DNA of 64,000 nucleotides from Dethiosulfovibrio faecalis. Its GTDB lineage: Bacteria; Synergistota; Synergistia; Synergistales; Dethiosulfovibrionaceae. The DNA lies in contig NZ_JAKGUE010000003.1 in NCBI RefSeq assembly GCF_021568795.1, forward strand, positions 1 through 64,000, read 5' to 3'. Below the pieces are notes generated by a model. The model worked only from the letters and a program-made list of their open reading frames with translations, had not been told where the DNA came from and ran no database searches. Both the position numbers and the translations under genes were made by a program. Shown here piece after piece: positions 54,526 through 62,534 of the stretch (its first letter is position 1; every line of letters begins with the position of its first letter).

Positions 54526-56730
54526 TTAGTCCACCTGTCCTCTACGGTACTTGATAAGGAAGCTGGCCACGTCGATTCCCTTGGATCCTCGGCCGAAACC
54601 GGCGTCCATTCCGGCGTCCTTGGCTATCTCGTTGGTAACCTGGGTTCCGCCGCAGGCCAGTATCACCTTATCCCGGATGCCCTTCTCCACGCAGAGCTCG
54701 TGGAGCTTGCGCATGTTCTTGATGTGAACGTCGTCGTGGGTGATTATAGTCGAGGCCAGTATGGCGTCGGCGTTGGTCTCTATGGCGGCGTCCACCAGTT
54801 TCTCCACCGGGCAGGAGGTGCCGAGGTAGAGGTACTTTATGCCGTAACCCTCGATTCCGCCGTGCTTTATGTCCAGGGTCTCCTTAAGTCCGACCGAGTG
54901 CTCGTCCTGGCCGACCGTGGCAGCGACGACGAAGATCGGGTTCTCCGCTATATCCGCCCGGATCTCCTCCTCCGACAGGGTCTCCTCCTTCTCTGGGATG
55001 ACCAGTTCGTTTATGTCTATATCGAACTTGACCTTGCCCTTGAACTCGACATAGGTTCCCTCGGAGGGGTGCATGGCCAGCTTGTGGACCACCGTGACGT
55101 CCTCCAGGCCCATCTTCTCGCCACACTTTATGGCGGCGAACTCGGCGGTACGCTCGTCCACCGGAAGGAAGAGGTTGACGGCGATTATTCCGTCGGCCCT
55201 CCACTCGACCTCGGGCTTGATGAGGTTGGTCTCGTAATATTTCTCCAACTCGGCGAGACGGACGTTGACGTTGTCGTGCTCGTCCAGCTCGTCGACGAAG
55301 ATTATCTTGGAGGGATCCTCGAAGGTATCTCCCCCTATGGCGGCGGATGCCTTTCCGTTCAGTTCATCGGGGATGCAGTTGTAGCCGTAGTGGACCGACA
55401 CGGGTGCGAAGTAGTCCGGATCCCGCTGGAAGAGCATTCCCGCTCCGACTCCGCCGTCGGCCTGGCGTGCTATTCCGTCGCCGTTGCGCTCGGGATAGTA
55501 GCCGCTGTCTACGAAGAAGCCGTCCTCGACGGCCTTGAAGTAGCCTCCGACCTCCAGGATCTCCTCCATGAAGAGGACCGCCCTCTCCTTCAGCTCACGG
55601 ACGACGTCTCCCAGAGGTCCCTCTCTGTCGAGCTTGACCATCTCTCTGAATCCGTCGAGACCGTTCAGCGCATGTCTGGCCGTGTTGACCCCCGCCACGT
55701 TGTTGTAATGCCACGGCACGTTACGGCCTTCGTCGGGGGTTATGGTGGACTGGATGTCGGCGCTGGTGAGTCTGGAGATCACCAGGTTAAGGGTGTGGGT
55801 GACAGATGCCTCCCTAAGGTCCGACTCCATATACTTGGTGTTCTGCTGGGCCCTCATCTTGTAGTCGCTGAAGAAGTCCCTGAGAGCCACGGCATAGGGC
55901 AGGTCGAGCCTCATGCAGGGCGCCGGAGGAGCGGTGGGAGGCACGGTGGAGAGGGCGATGTTCTCCGGTTTCAGCCCCACCTTGCGAGAGAATATGCTGT
56001 TTATGGCGTGCTGCACCATGAGCTCCGGACGAACCTTCCAGGCCTTCATGGCGGTGGCGTTGGCATTGTGGGCTCCGTCTATCTGAAGGATGTCCGCCCA
56101 GGCCATGATCTTCTTGGCCTCGCAGGCGTCCACGAAGCTTCGGACCATGTTGACGTTCCTGTAGAGGACGTTGTACTGAGGGTCCTGATGGGCTCCGTTG
56201 ACACCTTCCTCTGCGAACATGACGGCAATATCCGGCCCTGCCACGCCGGAGATGTAGGAGTGGAAGTTTATGGGACGTCCCACCTCTTCCTCGACGGCGT
56301 CGAGGGCCTTTCTGGTGGCTCTGACCTGCTTCCTGGTGACGGCGATTCCGCCGATGCCCTGGGTGGTTCCCTCTATTAGAGAGTCTATGTGAGACTGTCC
56401 GGCGGTACGTATGACCATGAGATGGTCCGCTCCGTGCCAGGCCGCCATGCGCATCCTGCGGATGTCGTCCTCGAAACGGCCGGAGGCTATCTCGGTGGTG
56501 ATGACGCAGTCCGGCTGAGGGTCGATATAGCCGAATCCCCGGCTGCCGGGAAGGGGAATCGAGTTCTCGAGTCCCTCGGAGGTCTCGTGATACTCGAAGT
56601 CTCCCACGGTGCGGGCTTCGTTTCTGCCATCTCTCCAGTGCCATCCCCGGCGCTTGGGCCTGTAGTTCTCCAGGTCCTTGAGGATTTCCTTTACATCCAG
56701 CCTCTTGTTGGGATCGAGTTTCATCGTCAT
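54526..56730 (-). CDS. oraE: D-ornithine 4,5-aminomutase, E (large) subunit
   Basis: The 734-residue catalytic subunit, using adenosylcobalamin and PLP to move the amino group of D-ornithine, giving 2,4-diaminopentanoate. A TIM-barrel part precedes the C-terminal Rossmann domain with the B12 motif QDEHSVG (H611). K622 in DIKHGG is 11 residues on, the same spacing as the characterised His618/Lys629 pair of the clostridial enzyme, so it likely binds PLP. ATG 56730 gives normal length; the open frame further upstream lies in oraS. It is 4 bp after the oraS stop. Confidence 0.93.
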   Translation of the reverse strand: MTMKLDPNKRLDVKEILKDLENYRPKRRGWHWRDGRNEARTVGDFEYHETSEGLENSIPLPGSRGFGYIDPQPDCVITTEIASGRFEDDIRRMRMAAWHGADHLMVIRTAGQSHIDSLIEGTTQGIGGIAVTRKQVRATRKALDAVEEEVGRPINFHSYISGVAGPDIAVMFAEEGVNGAHQDPQYNVLYRNVNMVRSFVDACEAKKIMAWADILQIDGAHNANATAMKAWKVRPELMVQHAINSIFSRKVGLKPENIALSTVPPTAPPAPCMRLDLPYAVALRDFFSDYKMRAQQNTKYMESDLREASVTHTLNLVISRLTSADIQSTITPDEGRNVPWHYNNVAGVNTARHALNGLDGFREMVKLDREGPLGDVVRELKERAVLFMEEILEVGGYFKAVEDGFFVDSGYYPERNGDGIARQADGGVGAGMLFQRDPDYFAPVSVHYGYNCIPDELNGKASAAIGGDTFEDPSKIIFVDELDEHDNVNVRLAELEKYYETNLIKPEVEWRADGIIAVNLFLPVDERTAEFAAIKCGEKMGLEDVTVVHKLAMHPSEGTYVEFKGKVKFDIDINELVIPEKEETLSEEEIRADIAENPIFVVAATVGQDEHSVGLKETLDIKHGGIEGYGIKYLYLGTSCPVEKLVDAAIETNADAILASTIITHDDVHIKNMRKLHELCVEKGIRDKVILACGGTQVTNEIAKDAGMDAGFGRGSKGIDVASFLIKYRRGQVD

Positions 56731-56734
56731 GGTC

Positions 56735-57097
56735 CTATCCCCTTTCCTCGAAGAGGGCTTCCACTTCGTCCCAGTGCTTGCCCTCCGCCAGGGCCAACCC
56801 GGCCTCTCTCGGCGATACCCCAAGCTTCTTGGAGAGACGCCAGACCACGTTGCCCGCTCCCTTGGGCATCAGTCCCTTGGCGATGACTCCCTCGACTATC
56901 GGTTTTACCTCCAAGCTGGAGAAGCCCATCCTGAGGAGGACGCTGCGCTCCACCGCGGGGGTGGTGTGGGTCCTTCCCATCTCCAACATGGGTTCGACCA
57001 CCTTTTCGGCCAGCTCCCAAAAGCGGGCCTTAAGCTCTTCTTCGGAAAGGTTCGCCAGGTGTCTGCGCCTGGTCTCGAAATCGTCGGATCTTTTCAT
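56735..57097 (-). CDS. oraS: D-ornithine 4,5-aminomutase, S (small) subunit
   Basis: A 120-residue helical subunit that associates with OraE; sequence blocks ARFWELAEKVVEPMLEMGR and HTTPAVERSVLLRMGFSS are family-typical. ATG 57097 has GGGGAAAGAG upstream; an upstream extension to 57148 is out of context. It carries no cofactor motif itself. It is the fourth gene of the ornithine operon and separated from ortB by a strong hairpin. Confidence 0.92.
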   Translation of the reverse strand: MKRSDDFETRRRHLANLSEEELKARFWELAEKVVEPMLEMGRTHTTPAVERSVLLRMGFSSLEVKPIVEGVIAKGLMPKGAGNVVWRLSKKLGVSPREAGLALAEGKHWDEVEALFEERG

Positions 57098-57139
57098 GTT
57101 TTCTCTTTCCCCCCATACTACAAAAATAGAAACACCAAA

Positions 57140-57177
57140 ACGGGCCACGGGCCTCCTTCGGGACGCCCGTGGCCCGT
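57140..57177 (-). terminator. Strong intra-operon hairpin between ortB and oraS
   Basis: A perfect 13-bp GC-rich stem (ACGGGCCACGGGC/GCCCGTGGCCCGT) is followed on the minus strand by TTTTGGTGTTTC. The T-run is short, so it is more likely a partial terminator or an mRNA processing/stability hairpin dividing the operon. Confidence 0.6.
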
Positions 57178-57181
57178 GTCA

Positions 57182-58591
57182 TCAAAGGTCGGCCAGAACG
57201 GAACGGACGTAGCCCTCGTCTGTCTTGGTCTCGGCGGCCAGGAACGAGACGTCCTCGGCCGATACCTCGCCGGTAACACCGCACTTGGAGACGGAGTTGC
57301 GGATGTAGGATCTGCGGGCCTTCTCCAGGTCGAACTCCCTGAGCTTGATGGAGCCGGGGTCGTCGGGGAAGACTATGTTCTTGCCCGGGACCTCGCTGTC
57401 GGGATCGCCGAAGAGAACCTCTATGCCGTTTTGCTTGGCGAAGCTTATCTGAGGCATAGGGTGCTTGCCCGCTCCGGTGTACTCGGTCTCCTGGACCACG
57501 ATGGTCTGATCCATGTCCATCTCCTGGGCCAACACGAAGGCGGCGGTCAGGGACGTGTTGCCTGCCGGCCCCCTCTCCAGCCCTTCCAGCACGGCCAGGG
57601 CCTCGGTCATGTAGAAGACCTCGCCCTGCTTGACCAGCAGATAGCGGTCCATGTAGCGCAGAGGACGGGCGGCGTTTCTCGGCACATCCGCCCGATCGGG
57701 CCATGTGGCGAAGGGTATACCGAATCCGGTGTGGCCGGTGGTGAAGGACTTGCGGTTGAAGTCGTGATCCGAGGCCATGTGAAGCCCCGAGAGGTCCACC
57801 GAGGCACCTACTACCCTGGTTCCCTCCGACTTGGCCTTGATCAGCCCTCTGGCCGTTCCGGTGAGGTTGCCCCCTCCGGCGTTGGTGACAACCACGGCGT
57901 CGGGATCGGAGCCTATTCTGTCCCTGAACTGCTGGGCTATCTCGTAACCCAGGGTCTCCACCCCGGCGATTCCGAAGGGAGTGTAGAGGGATGCGTTGAA
58001 GTAGCCCGTCTCCTCCAGAAGGCAGAGGAAGGTGTAGAACAGCTCGGGACCTACGGTGAGCTGGACGACCTCGGCACCGTATGCCTCGCAGGCCCTCTGC
58101 TTTTCCAGTATCTCCGGCTGACCTATCATCCTACTATCATAACATTCCTGAATTATTATGCATTCCAGACCGTGCATGGCGGCCTGAGAGGCCACGGCGG
58201 CTCCGTAGTTTCCGCTGGTGGCGGCTATGACGCCCTTGTATCCGTGCTTCTTGGCGTGGTAAACGGCGGTGGCGGCCCTGCGGGCCTTGAAGCTGCCGGA
58301 GGGATTGGACGCCTCGTCCTTGACGAAGATCCTAGCTCCCTTGCCCTTCGGGGCGTATTTTCTGGCCAGGGCGGTGATGTTCTTCAGCTCCAGCAGGGGC
58401 GTGTTTCCGACCCCCGTCTCTCCCTGAATATCCTGAATCTCGTCGAGAGAGTAACCGGCCTCCTTCATCATCCTCTCGTAGTCGAAGGAGATGCCGCCGC
58501 TCTCGAAGCCGGTGTAGTCTATGCCGATGGCCTTCTTCATTATTTCGTTCTTACGGCTCATTACGGCCTCGTAGGACATGTCAAGGGTCAT
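57182..58591 (-). CDS. ortB: 2-amino-4-oxopentanoate thiolase, beta subunit
   Basis: A 469-residue PLP enzyme of the threonine synthase/tryptophan synthase beta fold. The PLP lysine is in NPSGSFKARRAATAVYHAKK and the phosphate loop in VVTNAGGGNLTG. With OrtA it splits 2-amino-4-oxopentanoate with CoA to acetyl-CoA and D-alanine. It overlaps ortA by ATGA, supporting the two-subunit complex. Length is normal for OrtB. Confidence 0.92.
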   Translation of the reverse strand: MTLDMSYEAVMSRKNEIMKKAIGIDYTGFESGGISFDYERMMKEAGYSLDEIQDIQGETGVGNTPLLELKNITALARKYAPKGKGARIFVKDEASNPSGSFKARRAATAVYHAKKHGYKGVIAATSGNYGAAVASQAAMHGLECIIIQECYDSRMIGQPEILEKQRACEAYGAEVVQLTVGPELFYTFLCLLEETGYFNASLYTPFGIAGVETLGYEIAQQFRDRIGSDPDAVVVTNAGGGNLTGTARGLIKAKSEGTRVVGASVDLSGLHMASDHDFNRKSFTTGHTGFGIPFATWPDRADVPRNAARPLRYMDRYLLVKQGEVFYMTEALAVLEGLERGPAGNTSLTAAFVLAQEMDMDQTIVVQETEYTGAGKHPMPQISFAKQNGIEVLFGDPDSEVPGKNIVFPDDPGSIKLREFDLEKARRSYIRNSVSKCGVTGEVSAEDVSFLAAETKTDEGYVRSVLADL

Positions 58592-58896
58592 CTCGTCACC
58601 TCCCCCTTCATGAGCTTCTTGAGCTGGACGTCCACCTTGAGAAACTCGGGAACGAAGTCGCCGAAATCGTGGACGTAGCGGGGATCGATGGCGCAGAGCT
58701 CTCCCGTTACCTTTCTGCCCGTCATGGTCTCGACGGTCATATCGTCTCCGATCTTGCCGTCGGACTGGGCGAACCCCTTCACCCAGAGCAGAAGAGGGGT
58801 CTTCTTCGTGTCGTCCGGCACCTGAGGCGCTCTGCCCTCGGGGGTCAGGACCGTCTGGCGGACCTGGACCCAGTCGCCTTTTCTTGCCTGTTCCAT
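58588..58896 (-). CDS. ortA: 2-amino-4-oxopentanoate thiolase, alpha subunit
   Basis: A small subunit of about 102 residues. It starts MEQARKGDWVQVRQTVLTPE and contains RAPQVPDDTKKTPLLLWVKGF; it has no recognisable cofactor site and works only with OrtB. ATG 58896 (GGAAGGAG 11 bases upstream) is preferred to GTG 58908, whose RBS is too close. Its stop overlaps ortB. It is the second gene of the operon. Confidence 0.9.
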   Translation of the reverse strand: MEQARKGDWVQVRQTVLTPEGRAPQVPDDTKKTPLLLWVKGFAQSDGKIGDDMTVETMTGRKVTGELCAIDPRYVHDFGDFVPEFLKVDVQLKKLMKGEVTR

Positions 58897-58933
58897 GGTT
58901 GCCTTCACTCCTTCCGAACTTAGCGAGGAATAG

Positions 58934-59983
58934 CTAATCCTCCTCGATCATGGCCCTGACGTCGCCCATGATGGCTCTGGGCACCGGCAGGTCGAGCATG
59001 GTCTTGAGACCCGGGCGGGAGTTGATGACGTGAGGAATCATGTTGACGCACATGGCGATGGTCCCGATCCCTCCGGGGATCTCCGGCTTGTTGGCCATGT
59101 TGACGTCCGGGGTGCCCTTTATGATGACGTAGTCGCCGGTGTCGACGCCGCCGAGCTGGGGCTCTATCTGCTGGGGGTGGTCCATCTCTATCTTGACCTC
59201 GCCGTCGACCGTTCCGAAGCCCTTCATGGAACATCCGGCCACGTCTCCGGCCTTGGCGAAGCCGTAGGGAGACTTGCGGTCCACCTGGGTGACGATTGGC
59301 TCCATGGTCTGAGAGAACTTCTCGACCTTCCAGCCGATGGCGTCGGCGATCATGTTGATCGACTCGGAGAAACCGACGTGTCCGGCCAGCTCGCCGTTGG
59401 CGCTCTTGGTACGGAAATCCTCCTCTGTGATTCCTATGCCCTGCTCCTCCATGACGGCCGGACCGAAGGGGGACAGGCTGTTGACCCTGCGGGCTATGAT
59501 GTGGTCGACCGACTCGCAGGCACCGGTGAAGAGGACGACCAGCAGGTCCATCATGAGACCGGGGTTGATGCCGGTTCCGAGGACGGTGACTCCGTTCGCC
59601 TTGGCCAGCTTGTCGATATCCGCAGCCAGCTCCGGCTCCTGAGCCTTGGGATAGGCCATCTCCTCGGCGCTGGAGACAACGTTGATCTTCCTCTCGACGA
59701 CGAACTTTATCTTGTCGAAGGCACCTTTGACGAAGGAATCGGTGCAGAGAAGCACCACGTCTGCGGCTCCGGGAACGATGACGTCCTCGGCGGCTCCGAT
59801 AAGGACGTCTGGGCGGTCTCCTCTGGGCATATCGAGGAAATCGTACATGCTCTTGCCCAACTTGGCACCGCGGCCTACTACGCCGACTATCTCGAATCCG
59901 GTCTTCTTGAGCATCATCTCCGCCATACCTCTGCCCATCGCACCAAGACCCCAAATGATTACCTTAACGTTCTCCTTACGCAT
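58934..59983 (-). CDS. ord: 2,4-diaminopentanoate dehydrogenase
   Basis: A 349-residue NAD(P)-dependent amino-acid dehydrogenase related to dihydrodipicolinate reductase. The Rossmann motif is VIIWGLGAMGRGMAEMML; GTGINPGLMMDLL is also typical. It deaminates 2,4-diaminopentanoate to 2-amino-4-oxopentanoate. It is the first gene of the ornithine operon, with GGGGAGG before the ATG. Its 5' flank is a 500-bp divergent region shared with NhaC. Confidence 0.93.
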   Translation of the reverse strand: MRKENVKVIIWGLGAMGRGMAEMMLKKTGFEIVGVVGRGAKLGKSMYDFLDMPRGDRPDVLIGAAEDVIVPGAADVVLLCTDSFVKGAFDKIKFVVERKINVVSSAEEMAYPKAQEPELAADIDKLAKANGVTVLGTGINPGLMMDLLVVLFTGACESVDHIIARRVNSLSPFGPAVMEEQGIGITEEDFRTKSANGELAGHVGFSESINMIADAIGWKVEKFSQTMEPIVTQVDRKSPYGFAKAGDVAGCSMKGFGTVDGEVKIEMDHPQQIEPQLGGVDTGDYVIIKGTPDVNMANKPEIPGGIGTIAMCVNMIPHVINSRPGLKTMLDLPVPRAIMGDVRAMIEED

Positions 59984-60512
59984 CTCGTGAACCTCCCCTG
60001 AAAATTATGTCCCCATCGCAGCGACGATACGCTGTCTCCATAGACCATAGCCTCAACTTAAAACCCCAAAAATGAACTTTAGATCAAAAAAAGTACAATC
60101 TCTAGGCACAACATACACCGAATTATCGAAACTGTCCAGCCCCTTAAAAAAGGTCTATTCAAAGTTTTTTTCCAGATCTCCAGTCGCCCCCGATCCCTTG
60201 CCCCATGGGAGCTCGAAAAAAAACGGTCTCTGTCATTTCACAATAATGGGTCTATTGTGCTATTATGAATATACGTTGCGAAACGAGGCTTTTCCGGGCC
60301 GGCCTATCTCCGAATCTCCGAGAGATACGCGAAACCCCTCGAAGAGATGAGGTTATGTTTCACTCTACGTCGAAAATTCCGGAAAAAAACCCACCGTCTG
60401 GAGGTGTTACTCTCGAGGAATTGATAGACAAAGGATCCATAAAGAAAGAACGTTTTTGCAAAGGGGAAAGACAGGGGCATCTCTATATATCGAAAGGAGG
60501 CATTATATTCAA
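59984..60512. other. Divergent regulatory region between ord and nhaC
   Basis: About 530 bp without a clear large gene. It is AT-rich near ord with several T-runs, but no cobalamin riboswitch, T-box motif or sigma-54 site was seen. CACAATA and TATTGTG form a 7-bp inverted repeat at 60239-60259 with TATTAT just after it, a possible operator and -10 box for the nhaC side. A small open frame (60355-60516) lies before nhaC. Confidence 0.5.
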
Positions 60513-60516
60513 ATGA
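60355..60516 (+). CDS. Possible small protein coupled to nhaC
   Basis: A 53-codon frame with GATGAGG upstream of its ATG. The C-terminal half looks protein-like (VTLEELIDKGSIKKERF, then GHLYISKGGI). Its TGA stop overlaps the nhaC ATG, and the RBS for nhaC lies inside it, which hints at coupled translation. The frame is open further 5' to 60265. No homologue is known to me, so it may be chance. Confidence 0.3.
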   Translation: MFHSTSKIPEKNPPSGGVTLEELIDKGSIKKERFCKGERQGHLYISKGGIIFK

Positions 60517-62012
60517 ATGCATCTGAAGGTCGAAGACCCAGCTTTATGGAGGCAGCGATACTGCTGATCATCTGCGCTGGTCTCATAAGCTACGGGGTTC
60601 TGAAACTGGGGGCGGACGCCCATATTCCCATCATACTGTCCGCCGTACTGGTGTCGCTCTGGGGCGCTTTCGTTCTCAAGTTTCCCTGGCAATCCATAGA
60701 GGAAGGCATCATTCAGGGAATAACCATGGCCCTGCAGGCCATTTTGATACTCATGATGGTAGGTCTGGTCATAGGCTCCTGGATACAGAGCGGAGTCGTT
60801 CCCAGCCTGATCTACTACGGGCTTGATATTCTATCTCCCAAGATCTTCCTTCTCGCCACCCTGGTTATCTGTGCCGTGGTCGCCCTGGCCACCGGTACGT
60901 CCTGGGGAACCTCCGGAACCGTCGGCATAGCCCTCATGGGGGTCGGAGCCGGACTGGGCATACCGGCACCGGTTACCGCCGGAATCATCATATCCGGAGC
61001 CTACTTCGGAGACAAAATGTCTCCCCTGTCCGACACGACCAACCTGGCTCCCGCCGTCGCAGGGACCGACCTCTTCACCCACATAAGGGCCATGGTCTGG
61101 ACCACCGGCCCGACCTTCCTCATAGTGGCAGCCATAACTATATTCCTGGGCAACAAATATTCCGGCGGCACCCTGGACATAACCAAGATCCAGGCCATCC
61201 AGGCAGTCATGGCCGGAGAGTTCCACATAAGCCTGATGGGACTGGTTCCGCCTCTCATCGTCATAGGTCTCGCCGTTGCTAAGATCCCCGCTCTGCCGGG
61301 ACTCTTCGCCGGGATCCTCTTCGCCTGCGGTATGTCCCTCTTCCAGGGATTCGGCTTCGGCGACGTAATAGGAGCCCTTCACTACGGCTACGAGGCCACC
61401 GTTTCCGGTCAGATAGCGGCGGCGGAGACCATCGATGCCGTATCCCAGCTCATGGCCCAGAGCAGCATCACCGGGGTGAGCCCCGAACTGGCCAAGGACG
61501 CGGGGGTTATGCTGTCCGACCTGCTCACCAGAGGCGGCCTGGATTCCATGATGTGGACCATCTCCCTTATCCTCTCCGCCCTTTCCTTCGGCGGTATCAT
61601 GGAACGCTGCGGCTTCCTCGAGGTCCTTCTCCAGACCATCCTCAAGGGCGTCAAGAGCGTCGGCGGGATGGTTACCTCGGTTCTGGCCTCCTGCTTCATC
61701 TGTAACCTGTTCCTTGGAGACCAGTATCTTTCCATAGTCATGCCCGGACGCATGTTCAAGACCGCCTTCGACGAGAAGGGACTCCACGCTAAGATGCTCT
61801 CCAGGACGTTGGAGGACGCCGGTACCTTGACGTCGGTCCTCATTCCATGGAACACCTGCGGGGCCTACAACGCTTCCGTCCTTGGAGTTCCCACGCTGGA
61901 GTACCTTCCCTACGCCTTCATGAACTACCTCAACCCCATCGTGGCCATAGTCATGACCTACCTGAACATCGGGGTTTTCTGGCAGGAAGGCAAGGAGCCC
62001 AAGAAGGCCTGA
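60513..62012 (+). CDS. nhaC: NhaC family Na+/H+ antiporter next to the ornithine operon
   Basis: A 499-residue membrane protein with about 12 helices and strong NhaC signatures: ATGTSWGTSGTVGIALMG, SGAYFGDKMSPLSDTTNLAP and EDAGTLTSVLIPWNTCGAYN. ATG 60513 is chosen for AAAGGAGG upstream over an earlier frame start. Position opposite ord suggests it supports amino-acid fermentation, either exchanging ornithine/product amino acids or exporting Na+; this is inference. It is followed 3 bp later by a small membrane protein gene, so the two are probably co-transcribed. Confidence 0.88.
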   Translation: MNASEGRRPSFMEAAILLIICAGLISYGVLKLGADAHIPIILSAVLVSLWGAFVLKFPWQSIEEGIIQGITMALQAILILMMVGLVIGSWIQSGVVPSLIYYGLDILSPKIFLLATLVICAVVALATGTSWGTSGTVGIALMGVGAGLGIPAPVTAGIIISGAYFGDKMSPLSDTTNLAPAVAGTDLFTHIRAMVWTTGPTFLIVAAITIFLGNKYSGGTLDITKIQAIQAVMAGEFHISLMGLVPPLIVIGLAVAKIPALPGLFAGILFACGMSLFQGFGFGDVIGALHYGYEATVSGQIAAAETIDAVSQLMAQSSITGVSPELAKDAGVMLSDLLTRGGLDSMMWTISLILSALSFGGIMERCGFLEVLLQTILKGVKSVGGMVTSVLASCFICNLFLGDQYLSIVMPGRMFKTAFDEKGLHAKMLSRTLEDAGTLTSVLIPWNTCGAYNASVLGVPTLEYLPYAFMNYLNPIVAIVMTYLNIGVFWQEGKEPKKA

Positions 62013-62015
62013 TCT

Positions 62016-62480
62016 ATGCCGGAAAGGGATAGCTCAGAGGTGCTCTGCCTGTCCAAGTCCGGATACTATCCGGGCTGGATGAAGAAGACCGCCTTAGTGA
62101 CGGGATTGCTGCTGACGTCGGCGGGACTCTGGAGGCTTTTCGGTCCCTCCGCCGGCGGATTCGGCAGTATCTACCCTTACGTCTTCGTCGGTCTGGGACT
62201 GGTGTACTTCTCCGGAACGACCAAGAGGATCTACCTCTCCGAGGAGGGAGTGATCCGGGAGACCGGAAGCTTTCTGTCCAAGGGAAAGCAGGTTCTGCCC
62301 TGGAACCGGGTGGTCCACGTGACATTGGTCACCAGGAAAAAGCAGTTCATGGCCTTCTTCGAGAAGGCCGGGGAGATAAAGGGGCTCAAGGTTCTCTTCG
62401 ACATAGACCAGGAACCTCAGGTAAGGGCCATCCTCAAGAACAGCTGTCCCAGAACGAAGATAAACACGATAACTCAATGA
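62016..62480 (+). CDS. Small membrane protein with PH-like C-terminal domain (unknown function)
   Basis: A 154-residue protein. Two hydrophobic helices (about 23-40 and 50-65) are followed by a soluble beta-rich part (KRIYLSEEGVIRETGSFLSKGK and on) that looks like a bacterial PH domain. I do not recognise a specific family. Its ATG is 3 bp after the NhaC stop, so it may assist or regulate that carrier. A strong terminator follows. Confidence 0.6.
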   Translation: MPERDSSEVLCLSKSGYYPGWMKKTALVTGLLLTSAGLWRLFGPSAGGFGSIYPYVFVGLGLVYFSGTTKRIYLSEEGVIRETGSFLSKGKQVLPWNRVVHVTLVTRKKQFMAFFEKAGEIKGLKVLFDIDQEPQVRAILKNSCPRTKINTITQ

Positions 62481-62481
62481 T

Positions 62482-62515
62482 AAGAGCGCCCCGGCCCAAG
62501 GTCCGGGGCGCTCTT
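62482..62515. terminator. Terminator between the PH-like gene and larA
   Basis: AAGAGCGCCCCGG pairs perfectly with CCGGGGCGCTCTT (8-base loop) in a gap between convergent genes. The T-run is weak on both sides but the stem is strong. Confidence 0.75.
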
Positions 62516-62534
62516 GCACGTCTCTTTTAGATAT

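Noticed and set aside
52071-58678. Three very long plus-strand open frames (over 600 codons) opposite the ornithine operon
   Set aside because: They are antisense to well-recognised genes, lack family motifs, and arise from GC-rich codon bias that removes stops on the opposite strand.
59984-60300. Cobalamin riboswitch or T-box before the ornithine operon
   Set aside because: A B12-dependent pathway made this worth checking, but no B12-box-like or TGGNACCGCG-like sequence was seen on either strand.
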